This document shows positions 1 through 11,300 of a stretch of 64,000 nt of DNA, in pieces (positions within the stretch are counted from its first letter, which is position 1; each line of letters opens with the position of its first letter). Origin of the DNA: Toxorhynchites rutilus septentrionalis (Eukaryota; Arthropoda; Insecta; Diptera; Culicidae); the NCBI RefSeq assembly GCF_029784135.1, contig NC_073745.1:308526834-308590833 (forward strand), given 5' to 3'. The notes beneath the pieces are model-generated. The model did no database searches. It was not told the DNA's origin and saw nothing but the letters and a program-made list of their open reading frames with translations. Both the position numbers and the translations under genes were made by a program.

Positions 1-500
1 CGTGCGTCCTACATCTTGGTGCGTCTATTCATTCGTTTCGATGCATATTGTACATGGGATTTGATTTGCATGACGGATCGACAGTCATCTGCATTGGGGC
101 TGCATGAAACAATGTTTGATCCTCTGGAATGCTGCGCTGCAAATGAAGTGAGATGACAAAATCACTTGATTGTGGATGTCACCTTATTTTTAGTTCCTTT
201 TTTTACCATAGTCGATAACCGAAGATAATACGACTTCGAATCTCATCTTAATATTACTATGGTCCCGTCAATCGCCTTACGGGACTATCTTATGTCATTC
301 GAAGACAGAATAAGAAAAGGGGGAAATATCTCTCGAACAAGAATGCTCAATATCAAGGAAATTAATTTATTAACCTCACAATTTTTGCCTTATGTTTTAT
401 GCCTTTTTCGAAAATTAAGGAAGAAAAACACATGGTTTTCGATTGTAAGGTTCTCAATAGTTCATCGTCTTACTATTAAGTCCATTACAAATAGTTTTTT
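1..500. other. Unassigned AT-rich sequence
   Basis: No gene, repeat end or RNA gene is recognised here. The short open frames lack family signatures. The stretch ends in a T-run (495-500) in which the family E element at 501 begins. Confidence 0.4.
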
Positions 501-1619
501 GACGTAGGATTACGTCTTTCGGGAACATATTGGGGTACAAATTGAAAATCGAAAATCGAGCACATCGTGACAATTGTCCAATTTCAAACGCTTTTTGCTC
601 AGTCATTTCATGATGGATTGTTGAAATTTTTGCGTCAATCGATTTCGGCACTCCATAACAATTTTTTATATTGAATAAAATATTATTTGTTATGAAACTA
701 ACTATTGAACAATTGAAAATCTCAACCCCTATTCTAACGAAAACATTCACTTCTAATTGGTCAAAATTGACGACAATCTGCCTGGCGGAAATCGGCATTG
801 CAAATAGATGAAAGTAGGGGGAGATTTTGTTCCTACAGAAATGTGTTCCCTAACAGAGACATCATAACCAAGCTGCCTGGGGGAAATCGACATTGCAAAT
901 ACATGAAAGTAGGGGGAACTTTTGTTCCTACCGAAATATGTTCCCTAACAGAAACATCAAAACCAAGCTGCCTGGGAGAATTTTCACCCAATGAAAGTTC
1001 ATGCGGTGAGAAAAAATTGAAACAATGAAGAAATATTCGAGAAAGTGATTTCCCATATGCTCTACATAAAGTATTAGGTGTTGTTAGTCCAATTAGAATT
1101 CGTATTGGGTTGAATAAACACTCAGAAAGTAAAAATTATAAAAGAAAATTACCTTTTCCCTTTCTAATATGTTTTCTCTATATTCTCTATATGATCTCTA
1201 TATTATACATGTTTTTACTGATGAGAAAAATTGATAATTTTGTTCGGTATTGGTAATTATCTTATATTACATTGGTAAGTTTTTTTTCTTTATTTCATCC
1301 ATACATAACACAGGAGGCATCTCGCCTAGGATCACAGAGGGCGGTTTTCATCATATCTCATTCCATTTCGGCATCTTCTATCTGATACGCACCACCCAAC
1401 GACTGTTTACCATATGTTTGTCATCATCACTCGGTCAACACTGGTGGAGTGAACAAACAATACCCAACTACCAAACAAAATTGCCCTTCTCAGGGCCACC
1501 AAATCATTATCGAAGAGTTTAACGATGTAATTCTTCAAACATATCCAAAATCAACAGATAGCCTAAAGGAATCCTACGTCAACTATGCGGTCGTGTCTCG
1601 GACACAACCCTACCTGTGA
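501..1619 (+). mobile_element. Family E non-autonomous element, copy E1 (1.12 kb)
   Basis: It starts right after a T-run with the palindrome-like GACGTAGGATTACGTC and ends with CCTACGTCAACTATGCGG, then a small hairpin built on GTGTCTCGGACAC, then CCTGTGA and another T-run. A copy of the same sequence and nearly the same length lies inverted at 15181-16294, with its empty site visible in a paralogous repeat, so the two ends are supported. It encodes no recognisable protein. Positions 780-975 hold about two units of a ~95-bp repeat shared with E3, E4 and the 63 kb copy. Its superfamily is not known to me. Confidence 0.7.
780..985 (+). repeat. ~95-bp minisatellite inside E1 (about 2 units)
   Basis: Units carry TTCCCTAACA, then a CCAAGCTGCCTGGG block, an ATCG(G/A)CATTGCAAAT block and ATGAAAGTAGGGGG. 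The TTCCCTAACA blocks lie 95 bases apart (848 and 943). The same unit recurs at 42090, 50245 and 62750. Confidence 0.7.
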
Positions 1620-2082
1620 TTTTTTTTTTATGAAAATTACTTCTACTTCTCAATGGATCTCATAATCAAAGAATCATCTGTTAACCAGACCCCTTCTTCT
1701 TCTATGATCAATAGCAGTCTTCTTGATATGGTAAATGTTTACACACCGCATTCATGGACCATACCGGGACTATAATGATCGTCTTGCTTAAATCAAGTCC
1801 AAAGCTGTCGGAAGCTTTTGTGTTTAACATCACATAAACAGTGACAACAAAGGGTTTCCGAAATCGTAATGTTAAAAAATGTGTCGCAAAATACGAATGC
1901 TTTCCATTTTCGTCACTTTAAAACATATACGGATTAGGGAATCATAATGTATTGCATACCAAACAATTGTTAGAGAATTTCCGATTCGATTGGTATGTAA
2001 ATATGTGATACGCGATAAACGTAAAAACATTGTCAGTGGGTAATGTAATTGTAATTGAAATAAATAATCATCCATTCTATGA
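1620..2082. other. Unassigned sequence with a decayed family E fragment
   Basis: No gene is seen. About 1930-2010 contains, in minus orientation, the subterminal block (TTTCCGATTCGATTGGTATG) that sits ~110 bp inside the left end of E3, E4 and E5, so a broken E copy is likely. The rest is not recognised. Confidence 0.45.
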
Positions 2083-2830
2083 ATGGCAGAGGGTGGAGAT
2101 ATGAAGATTCAGACTCCCTCTAGTTTGCTCAACCGGGGAGTAGTAAGTCCCCAAACGTACTCCTAAATCGTAAGACGGTTCTTCTGAGGACGAGTCACCT
2201 CACCCTAGCAAACATCTCTCGAAAAAAATCGCAAATATCGACCCTCATCCATCGAATATTCTCACGCAATCCATGATTTCACCTCCCCCGTCTGATAATC
2301 CCGTTCCAAACCAATCTTCGTCCTCGCCAGCCCCCTCGGTTGTCACCGCTCCCCTGTCAGTGTCTATTCAGAAAATATACCTGGAACTGGCCCATGGGTT
2401 GTTATCTCTCGGCCAAAACCAAATGGTAAAGCCTTGAGGGTCAATCAGATAATGAAAGATCTGGACAGGTACAATTTTGTATCTGAAAAGGTAAGGTTAG
2501 GCCGAACAAATTGCGAGTTGTCGTGTCTAACTGGAAGGATGCAGTAGAGATTGTTACTGATAAGCGAACATCGCGTATTTATTCCCTCCCATTATGTAGA
2601 AATTGGGAAAATAATAAGTAAACGATTTGACAAATTCAAGAGGCTGCCTTCGAAGGAAGTCAAAGTTTTGCAGTGTCGCTAACTCGAAAAAGACTGGAAA
2701 AGTCTGAAAGAGAAAGAAATGGATTTACACCGTTCCGAGTCACTTTTTCTGGCTCCACTATCCCGGACTACGTCATGGTGAAAAAACTGAGGCTACCGGT
2801 GCGACTCTTGGTACCACAATTTTAGGAAGC
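2083..2830 (+). pseudogene. Decayed ORF1 of the RNase H-type LINE
   Basis: From ATGGCAGAG onward the sequence parallels the first ~270 codons of the intact ORF1 at 29735, including the blocks encoding TGPWV, PKPNGKALRV and the DYVMV..LRL stretch before the zinc knuckles. It is full of indels and stops (for example a TAA in the region of 2630). The zinc-knuckle half and all of ORF2 are missing. The matching LINE 3' end is found downstream at 3358-3600, so this is probably one old, internally deleted LINE copy with other DNA inserted between 2831 and 3357. Confidence 0.75.
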
Positions 2831-2842
2831 TACAATTATTAT

Positions 2843-3276
2843 AATGGATTTTCAGGTGGAATGAACACACTTCAAAATTAAAATCATGAATGTAAAAATA
2901 TTTTTTTTCTGTGTCGAATATGTGTTTTATTTACACGAAAACCTCATTTGATGTGTTTTAGTGTGAAACGTGCCGTGCTGGTTACGCTACGTGCCGAATA
3001 GTATAATACTATCTTAAGTGTGGACCGGCCCGGGCTTGTCGACGTGCCGAAAACCGAGTCGAATCATACCGAACCCAACCAGAAACAAGTCGATTCGGTT
3101 AAAAGAAAGTCAAACCGAAACAAAACGAAGTACATTCGCGTTGACGGCATTGTGCTTCACGTGTTCAATTTGTGAAGCGAAAATGATAACGGATTGTCAG
3201 ATGGAATGAACACATATTTTAAAACAGAAATTATGAATGAAAATAAATCTTTTTACATCAAATATGTAATCTATGC
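2843..3276 (+). repeat. Direct repeat pair flanking a family F fragment
   Basis: Two ~85-bp stretches (about 2843-2932 and 3190-3276) share GGAATGAACACA followed by a T/A-rich block and (C/A)GAATATGT or similar, in the same orientation. Between them, 3015-3185 is the reverse complement of part of the F repeat at 62480-62600 (the CCCGGGCTTG.CGACGTGCCG block and GAACCCAACC block match). No coding potential is convincing. Confidence 0.5.
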
Positions 3277-3357
3277 AATAGAGTGACGTCCCAATGTCGC
3301 CAACGATGAAAATGAGATAAAGCAGCAAATACATAAATAAAACACAATACATATACG

Positions 3358-3600
3358 AACAAATTTAAGAATTGAGTGTGTTCGTCAACATTGTTTCAAT
3401 CTCCTTATATCCCATCGTTTTTCTCAGGAAAAAAATGTCACCCTTCAAAATACGAGTTGACCGCGAGTGATCGGTTTTCTACTTTACTAACCATAGAGTT
3501 AACAAAACGGTTTATATATAGTAATTGAAGTTTAGTTAATAATTCGGCTCTTTGAAACTTATGTAGCTGAGCCTGTAAGAATGAACGAATAAAAAAAGCT
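3358..3600 (+). repeat. LINE 3' UTR relic
   Basis: It matches the 3' UTR of the intact LINE at 35088-35355: TTAAGAATTGAGTGTG, a GTTGACCGCGAGT.ATCGG block, CGGCTC, GAGCCTGTAA and an A-rich tail. It is the end of the old LINE copy whose ORF1 relic is at 2083-2830. Confidence 0.8.
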
Positions 3601-3639
3601 AACCTAATCGACCACTACCCTCTCCGTTTGTGACGTAGG

Positions 3640-3840
3640 TTTGCATTTTTCAGTAAGGATGTCAAATCAGATAACAGTTTCAGATGTCAGTTGAGGATGT
3701 CGAATCAGCAAAAAAGAGTTGTTATAATATAGTTTTTTTTTAACACTAATAACTATCTTTGCAGCGAAAGGATTTAGATGACGTTCATACCAGTTGAATT
3801 GGAAATCTTCTAAGATACATTTCGATTCCTTGAAGCGGCC
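3640..3840 (+). repeat. Degenerate left part of a family E element
   Basis: GTGACGTAGG, a weakened version of the E left end, is followed at the usual spacing by GTCAAATCAGATAACAG, AATAACTAT.TTTGC and GAATTGGAAATC.TCTAAGATA, the order seen in E3, E4 and E5. The right end is absent. Confidence 0.5.
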
Positions 3841-3895
3841 GTTCTATATTATGGCGCAATATTTTGGTTTGTGCAATATAATTGTTCGTCTAGGG

Positions 3896-3965
3896 CAGGG
3901 GTTCTCAAACTATTTTGGGCAAGAGACCCCTTTTCTAGAATGAAGTGATACCTCAGACCCCTAGA
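3896..3965 (+). mobile_element. hAT-type terminus (fragment)
   Basis: CAGGGGTTCTCAAACT followed by TTTTGGGCAAGAGACCCC is the usual form of a hAT transposon inverted terminus. I could not find the partner end, so only this end is claimed; the element may continue toward 4600. No transposase is recognised beside it. Confidence 0.5.
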
Positions 3966-4639
3966 GTCAAACTTCTTCAATCATACGAAATACTTAACAA
4001 TTAAAAAACTTTGCTGTTTATGACCCCTATCTAAGGCTGTGGAAACAAGGCAAGGAATCCACTGCAATTGACTCAAACTTCAGAGAACATAATCTTTACA
4101 AATATTTACCTTTGATTAAAAATAAGCTATTGAAACAGTTGAAAAAATGGTAACCACTGCCTGTGAACCTCAAAAACGCTGTCGCTGCCTTGAAAGCTCA
4201 TTCAATTGCGCCTTTGGTTTGTGCGAAATTTAAAACAATATTTCTAGTGCAGCGAAAAAATTTTTTTTCATACAGACTAACGAGGAAAAAATTGAAAAAT
4301 TTTATTTTTCATCAAATACACCATTTATTTTTTGGAAAAACTACATGATATTACAGTAAAAATCGCAGATCCTAAATAGAACGATTATAATGAAAACTTA
4401 TCATATTGTTGCATTTTCAACTAATTTCGACAGAATTTGCTGCCGGTGCTAGAAAATCGCAGTTTTTCTACATAAAAATGTCTCATAAATTAATATCGTA
4501 AATATTCGGCAGCTCTAAAAAAAAGGAGTATTGCCAGATACCTTTAGAAGTCTTTGGTTAAGCAAAATATTGAAATAATAATCCAAGTGCGGCAAGAAAA
4601 GATCTTGTGGGTGACAATATAGTTGCCACGGCTTTATGA

Positions 4640-5572
4640 AGGAAATTTAAAGGAAGAAAATGATCGTTTGCACACACTTCCCACCATCCAATATTAACCA
4701 AAATCTAATCGATTACTCACCAAATATTAAATTTTCATCTGTCGTCGCAATGTATAGTGGAAAACGTCGTAAAACTCGAGCTAGTGCTCTGAAAGTTAAC
4801 TTTTCATTTTTAAATTTTCCGCAATGGTTTTGTTTGTATTGGTGAAAACATCTTTATTTTTTCGACACTGATGCCAGACAACATCATTGAAACAGACATA
4901 AAAACCACTTAAAAATATGTTATTACTGAGTCATAGCATTTCCTGTCACGGAAATCAATAAAATAAAATTGTGTTGATATCAATACAATTATTATGTTTA
5001 CATTTAATGGGTTTATAATGTAAGTTTTAGCAACTTGAACATTTGTTAAGAAAATTGTATTGCAGAGCTCGAAACACTGCCACGGCTGCCTTGCTTTCAA
5101 AAATAGTGAACGGAAAAGTATTACATTCAATCAAAATGCCTCAGCCAACGAAGAGAAGGGTTAAGGCTCTCCAACGTGAGTATGTGAGAACAAAACGATC
5201 AACGAAGGAGAATATCGAGGGATTATCAATATCGAGTTACTGTGCAGAAGAACTTGTTGATAACAAAAGAGCCCCAATTCACTTGTGTTATAAATTTGCT
5301 CATGTTACGCTCAGAATTTTCCTTCATATGCAAATACACCTCCTATATATTTACATTTAATTTCAGTATTGAATTGTTATTTTTTTTTTTAAATGTATTC
5401 TAAGAGTCCTGTCAGTGAAGCGCCACACAGTCTGATAAGTGAATTGATCTATTTACGTACAAAGATCAAAACAAACGAAACAAATTGCTCTTCTCTCACA
5501 AACACTATTACCCCATTTTTACACGTAGTTTTACCTATACTACTACAAAGGCTTGCTTCCACCTTCACCTAA
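4640..5572 (+). repeat. Family D repeat, copy D1
   Basis: About 0.9 kb is collinear with 45205-46503 in the same orientation, from AAAATGATCGTTTGCACACAC to the block GCTTCCACCTTCACC. The two copies differ by scattered substitutions and by one 347-bp insertion in D2, for which D1 (around 5215) is the empty site. A short frame at 5043-5360 has no recognised domain. The class of element is unknown to me. Confidence 0.7.
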
Positions 5573-5733
5573 ATACGTGCTTATTTGCAACGTGTCTCCT
5601 GTTTCGCTCGCCCAAATTGATCTTATATTTAAATAGCATATATATATCATACAAATAATATACAAGCATTGAGGAGTACCGGATTTTTTGTTATTTTTAG
5701 GCTCATTTAATGTAATATATCGGGATGCCAAAA

Positions 5734-5737
5734 CATG
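5734..5737. repeat. Target-site duplication CATG, left
   Basis: CATG precedes the 5' LTR and is repeated at 13447-13450 after the 3' LTR. The rebuilt target contains CATGTG, an alternating pyrimidine-purine run, as is known for errantivirus integration. Confidence 0.9.
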
Positions 5738-6083
5738 AGTTAGCACAGTTAGCACAAATCGAGACCGCATAGCCGATAAGCGGAATATAAACATCCGAAT
5801 CACCATCCAGCTGCATCATCATCAACAATCACAACTTATCGGACCACCCGGAGACCAAGAATAAACAATCAACCGTTCACAAGAATCGATATCAACATCG
5901 CGCTGATGCCATGAATAAACATTCCCACATTCAAGATGTTGTAAACACAAATCATTGATATATATAAGCAGGGACAATGAATGTAAGGTTAGAGTTAAAT
6001 TTGAATAGTGAATAGATGCACATCGTGTGCTCGAAAAGAAGAAATTGTTTTTTTTAAGTAAAGTTTAGTGTTTAAGATTAACT
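5738..6083 (+). repeat. 5' LTR (346 bp)
   Basis: It begins AGTTAGCACAGTTAGCAC and ends TTAAGATTAACT, matching 13101-13446 over the full length with no difference seen. The terminal inverted repeat is AGTTA/TAACT. The last T may also be the first base of the primer binding site. Confidence 0.95.
5957..5968 (+). promoter_or_regulatory. Putative TATA box of the LTR promoter
   Basis: GATATATATAAG lies 115 bases before the LTR end, followed by GCAGGG, a spacing that fits a U3/R boundary shortly downstream. The transcription start is inferred, not shown. Confidence 0.55.
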
Positions 6084-6100
6084 GGCGCCCGAATAGGGAC
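6083..6100 (+). other. Primer binding site (tRNA-Lys type)
   Basis: TGGCGCCCGAATAGGGAC directly follows (and overlaps by one T) the 5' LTR. It has the TGG start and matches the known lysine-tRNA primer site of retroviruses at all but one base. Confidence 0.8.
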
Positions 6101-6509
6101 CTTGCCAAGTGAAAGTAGTGCCAAGGAAGTGAGACAAGTGAAGTGATAGGGTGAACGATAGAGTTACCACCCACACTATCCGAAAAAAATATCCGAACGC
6201 ACGAAGCCTCTCTGGACCGCAGGACCTCTGCAGCCGTGTGGAAGAGCCCCTCAGTAGCCACAACAGTTAGGAGCTCGCTTGTGGACCGAACAGGAATTTG
6301 CCGCCACACTGGGAAGGAAGGAAGACACTTCAAGGATCCCGACCAACCAGTCTCGCTGAACCCGCCAGCGGTTGGATAAATCAAAAGGTGATAATAGGAC
6401 ATCGAGACAAAAGTACTGGACACGCGCACCGAAGCTTTTCGAGACGTCACTGAAAGAGGATTGACATCCGAAAGTACGTTGTTCCGCAGTCTTGTGGTGT
6501 TCCCACAAG

Positions 6510-6532
6510 ATGTTCAGGATTTACATGTAAGT
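6510..6532 (+). promoter_or_regulatory. env: Env leader exon start and splice donor
   Basis: An ATG at 6510 opens a 17-nt coding stretch that runs to 6526, followed at once by the consensus donor GTAAGT (6527-6532). If not spliced, the frame stops immediately in the donor (TAA 6528-6530). Joining to the acceptor at 11469 keeps the env frame and adds five and two-thirds codons, so the env start codon and the first residues of its signal peptide would come from here. This arrangement (env from a spliced subgenomic RNA) is known for gypsy. Confidence 0.75.
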
Positions 6533-6761
6533 ACTAAAAACAAAAACAGAAATATCACAAAGTGAAATAAAGTGAATAATTTAACAAAGATTCAAATACA
6601 AGTAGTGCAAATAATTGTATAATTCCAAAATATAGTGTGACAATTAATTAATTAAATAAAATAACAAAACAATTAATTTCAGAAAAAAATAAAGGTAATT
6701 TCCAAAATATTCATTGAAAATAATCATATTATTTTAAAAAAAAAAAAAATATATATATATA

Positions 6762-6784
6762 CTAATTCTTTTTCAGGTAAGGTT
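6762..6784 (+). promoter_or_regulatory. Back-to-back splice acceptor/donor motif
   Basis: TTCTTTTTCAG is followed without gap by GTAAGG, so a 3' splice site touches a 5' splice site at 6776/6777. This is the form of recursive splice sites in long insect introns. It lies between the env donor and gag. Use is not shown. Confidence 0.3.
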
Positions 6785-6989
6785 AAAATTTTTTGATAAT
6801 TTTCCAACAATATTTTTAGGATAAAACTTTTTGTGAAACAAATATTTTTAAAACAAACATTTATTTTTATATTAAACAATTTTTTCAGGTTAAAATAAAC
6901 ATTTATTTTATCAACATTTTTTAACATTCAATAAATTTTTTAAACTGGATAACCTGCTAGAAGCATTTAATCAATTAAGAATAAATAAT

Positions 6990-8309
6990 ATGGAACAATT
7001 CGACGTTAACCAACTACTGAGCAGGATTGCCGCTCTGGAAGCCGCTTCCGCTCCACAAAATATTCCTGATTACAGTGATCCACCCCTATTTTTCACAAAA
7101 CAAGACGGTTCTCCCGTAAACCCAGATACTTTTGAGAAAATTCCCGATTTAGTCAAAGACTTGCCAATATTCACAGGCGATCCAAGTGAATTAAATAACT
7201 GGATCAGTGATGTTGACAGTCTAATCCAATTATATAATACTACTGCAAACCATAGTGTTGAATTGCAAAATAAATTCCACATGGTATGCAAAACTATCAG
7301 ACGGAAAATTAGAGGAGAAGCAAATGACGCTTTAGTCGCTTCTAACATTGGTATCAACTGGACGATGATCAAGAAAACACTTGTCACTTATTATGGTGAA
7401 AAGCGTGATCTTGAAACACTCGATTATCAATTAATGACCGTACAACAAAGAGGAAACTCTTTAGAAATTTATTACGACGAAGTAAACAGATTGCTATCAC
7501 TAATAGCAAATCAAATCAAAACAGATCACAGATTTAGTCACCCAGAAGCTTCAAAAGCTTTAATAGAATCTTACAATAAAAAGGCAATAGATGCATTCAT
7601 AAGAGGGCTTGATGGAGACATTTATAAATTCATCCGAAATTATGAACCAACTTCTTTAGCAAGTGCATACAGTTATTGTATCGCATTCCAAAACGTAGAA
7701 TGCAGAAAAATGCTAACTAAACCAAAACATTTTGAACATACAGCAGCACCCAGAAATTTAATTCCAATTAATCCTCTAAAATTACCACCACGCATGTTAA
7801 AACCAAATCCCATTCAAAATTTCAGAAATCACAATTTCAAACCCCAGCCCTTTATTAATAACAACAATAATTTTAGGCCCCCATTTCAATGGAATGCTCC
7901 AAAACCAAATTTCCAACAATTTCCGCAACATTCCTTTCAACCAAAACCACAATTACCTCCCAGAAATCCTTTCCGACAACCTCCACCAGAACCTATGGAA
8001 GTAGATCCATCCATTAGGACTAGACAAATAAATTACGGCAATAGACCTCAAAATACAACTCAGGTAAACCCAATGAAGAGACCAAGACTCTTCAACATTA
8101 AAACCGGCCAATATGAAGATCCCCAAAATTTCGTTGAAATTAATCCCAATGATCACGATTATCCATGCATAGATAACGAATATAATGAAGAGGAACAAAC
8201 CGAAGAATCATCTCAATATGAACGATATATGAAAACAATTGACACACAAGAACGGGAAACACCTGAAGAAGAAGACATAGAAAAAGCAGAACTAAATTTT
8301 TTAGATTAA
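6990..8309 (+). CDS. gag: Gag polyprotein
   Basis: This 439-residue protein starts at ATG 6990 after a ~900-nt leader. Residues ~50-240 carry the helical capsid-like region of errantivirus Gag (LPIFTGDPSELNNWI near residue 60). Residues ~255-360 are rich in Pro, Asn, Gln and Phe with scattered Arg/Lys, and the last ~55 residues are strongly acidic. No CCHC zinc knuckle is present; nucleic-acid binding is therefore presumably through the basic Asn/Pro-rich part, as in other errantiviruses. It is expected to form the cytoplasmic virus-like particle that holds the genomic RNA. Just before its stop lies the run TTTTTTA that lets a fraction of ribosomes move to the pol frame. No disruption is seen. 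Confidence 0.9.
   Translation: MEQFDVNQLLSRIAALEAASAPQNIPDYSDPPLFFTKQDGSPVNPDTFEKIPDLVKDLPIFTGDPSELNNWISDVDSLIQLYNTTANHSVELQNKFHMVCKTIRRKIRGEANDALVASNIGINWTMIKKTLVTYYGEKRDLETLDYQLMTVQQRGNSLEIYYDEVNRLLSLIANQIKTDHRFSHPEASKALIESYNKKAIDAFIRGLDGDIYKFIRNYEPTSLASAYSYCIAFQNVECRKMLTKPKHFEHTAAPRNLIPINPLKLPPRMLKPNPIQNFRNHNFKPQPFINNNNNFRPPFQWNAPKPNFQQFPQHSFQPKPQLPPRNPFRQPPPEPMEVDPSIRTRQINYGNRPQNTTQVNPMKRPRLFNIKTGQYEDPQNFVEINPNDHDYPCIDNEYNEEEQTEESSQYERYMKTIDTQERETPEEEDIEKAELNFLD
8294..8303 (+). promoter_or_regulatory. -1 ribosomal frameshift site between gag and pol
   Basis: AAATTTTTTA contains two overlapping slippery heptamers in the right phase to the gag frame: A AAT TTT (8294-8300) and T TTT TTA (8297-8303). 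The pol frame is -1 to gag and open from here. T TTT TTA is the same heptamer as used by HIV-1. The gag stop (8307-8309) follows four bases later. I did not fold a downstream structure. Confidence 0.75.
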
Positions 8310-11300
8310 AATCTGCCCTACCATACTTTCTTTATTTTGGTAAGGCAAAAGAACCACTAAAAATTCTAATTGACACAGGATCAAACAAAAATTTCATTCA
8401 CCCTCGATACGCAAGTATCAGCCACAAAATAAAAAAACCTTTTTATGTATCTTCAGTAGGCGGAGATATAAAAATTAATAAATATTCCAGCGGAAAATTA
8501 TTCAAACCATATTCTAATGTTTTGATTAAATTCTTTCATTTAAATGAATTAAAATCTTTTGATGCAATCATAGGACACGACACATTAAAAGAATTGAAAG
8601 CAGTAATAGATACTTCAAATGAAAAATTAATTTTAGAAAACAAATTCATTATTCCTCTACTCCAATACAAACTACAGGAAATCAACAAAATAAATATTCG
8701 AGATGATCACCTAGACAAGCAACAAAAAGACAGACTCGGAAAAGTTTTAAAAGATTTTCAAGATTTATTTCAACCTCCGGATGAAAAATTACCATTTACT
8801 ACAAAGGTCAAAGCCGATATCAGAACTACTGACGAAAATGCAGTCTATAGCAAAACTTATCCTTATCCTCAAGCTTTAAAATCTGAAGTTAATAAACAAT
8901 TAGAAAAACTTTTACATGATGGAATTATTAGACCATCACGATCCCCTTACAACTCACCAGTTTGGATAGTACCAAAGAAACAGGATGCTTCTAAAGAAAA
9001 GAAATACAGAATGGTTATAGATTACCGAAAATTAAATTCAAAAACAATTAGTGACAGATATCCAATTCCGGATACATCCACAGTCCTATCTAACTTAGGA
9101 GAAAACAAATTTTTTACCACATTGGATTTGGCATCAGGATTTCATCAAATCCCAATGTCTGAAAAAGATATAGAAAAAACAGCTTTTTCAGTTAATAATG
9201 GAAAATATGAATTCATTCGTTTACCCTTTGGCTTAAAGAATGCACCAGCAATCTTCCAAAGAGTAATGGATGACGTTTTAAGAGAACACTTAGGAAAAAT
9301 ATGTCATGTCTATATAGATGACATCATAATATTCGGTAAAACACTTGATGAACATTTGAAAAATTTAAGAACAATTTTGGAAACATTAAGAGAAGCTAAT
9401 TTCAAAATTCAACCTGACAAATCAGAATTTTTAAGGACCGAAGTCGAATTTCTTGGCTTTATTGTTTCAAAAGAAGGTCTAAAACCAAACGATAAGAAGG
9501 TTGAATGTATTCGTAAATACCCTGAACCAAAAACTCTGAAAGATTTACGCGCATTTCTAGGACTGTCTGGATATTATAGACGTTTTGTAAGAGATTATGC
9601 TAAAATCGCAAAACCCCTTACAAAACTTTTAAGAGGGGAGGATGGCCATCGCCAAATTCTGAAAAATCAGTCAAAAAACACAATCATCAATCTAGATGAT
9701 GATGCACGAAATTCATTTAATACTCTTAAAGAAATTTTATCTTCTAAAGACGTTTTAACATTTCCAGATTTTGAAAAAACCTTCATTCTCACCACAGACG
9801 CATCAGATAAAGCAATAGGAGCAGTGTTATCACAGCAATTCCAGGACGGCGAACGACCAATAACATTTATTTCTCGAACTCTTTCCAGGACCGAAGAAAA
9901 CTACGCAACAAACGAAAAAGAGATGCTTGGAGTCGTATGGGCTCTTCACAACTTAAGGAATTTTATCTACGGAGCAAAACTAAAAATTTACACAGATCAT
10001 CTCCCACTCACATTCACATTATCACCCAAAAACAATAATGCAAAGCTAAAACGATGGAAAGCTTTCCTTGAGGAACATGATTATGAAATGTTCTATAAAC
10101 CAGGGAAATCCAACGTAGTAGCTGACGCACTTTCACGCATCCAAATAAATTCATTAACCCCTACTCAACATTCGGCAGAAGAAGATGACAGTTCCTATAT
10201 ACCCTCAACTGAGGCTCCCATTAACGTTTTTCGGAACCAATTAATTTTTCAGATTGGGCCTAATTCATCCTATGAATTTAATGTTCTTTTTGAAAAATAC
10301 AACAGACACACTTTTGTTGAACCAAATTTTGATATAAACTTTCTAAAGGACAAACTACAACAATTTCTCAACCCAGGAATATTGAACGGAATTATGACAG
10401 ATGAACGAACCATGGGAATTATACAAGAAATTTATAAAACAAACTATAATTCAAAAATTTTGAAAGTGAGATTTTCGCAAACAAAAGTAGAAGATATTCA
10501 AGATGAAGAACAACAGTTAGAAACAATCAAGGATGTGCATAATTTCGCTCATCGGAATGCAAAGGAAAACTCACTTCAACTCATAAAGAAATACTTTTTC
10601 CCAGGAATACATAAACTTTTCCAGAAATATATAAGAACTTGTGAAATTTGCAAAATGGAAAAATATGAACGACAACCTCAGAAATTTATCCCCGTAAGAA
10701 CTCCAATCCCTAATTATCCTGGCGAGATCATACATCTCGATATATTTTGTTACAATGCCAATTTCCTTTTTATATCCTCACTTGACAAATTTTCAAAATA
10801 TCTCAAAATGAAACCAATTAAGTCAAAGGCCATTTCTGATGTAAAGAATGTTCTTTTGGAATTATTATATGATTGGGACTTGCCCGCATTAATTGTAATA
10901 GATAATGAAAGTTCTTTTATATCAAATGTCGTAGAACAAAACATTATAAATTTAGGTGTCAAAATCTTCAAAACTCCTGTTAATCATTCTGAAACCAATG
11001 GCCAAGTAGAAAGATGTCACTCTACAATACGAGAAATAGCTAGATGTGTTAAAGCATTAAATCCAGATATGCCAATTACTACTCTCATTCAAGAAGCAAC
11101 TCATAAATACAATAACACAATACATTCATTTATTAACAAAACACCAAAAAATATTTATATAGGAGAAAGTAGAGATAATGCGTCCTATGAAGAAATAGCA
11201 AGAAGTCGAGACAAAAATAATGAAAAAATATTAAAATTATACAAAAACAAAGAAGAAAAAATTATTCCAAAAGCTTATCAAACATACGAACCCAATAGCT

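Noticed and set aside
454..798. 114-codon minus-strand frame
   Set aside because: It lies inside the E1 repeat, and the homologous E2 copy breaks the frame.
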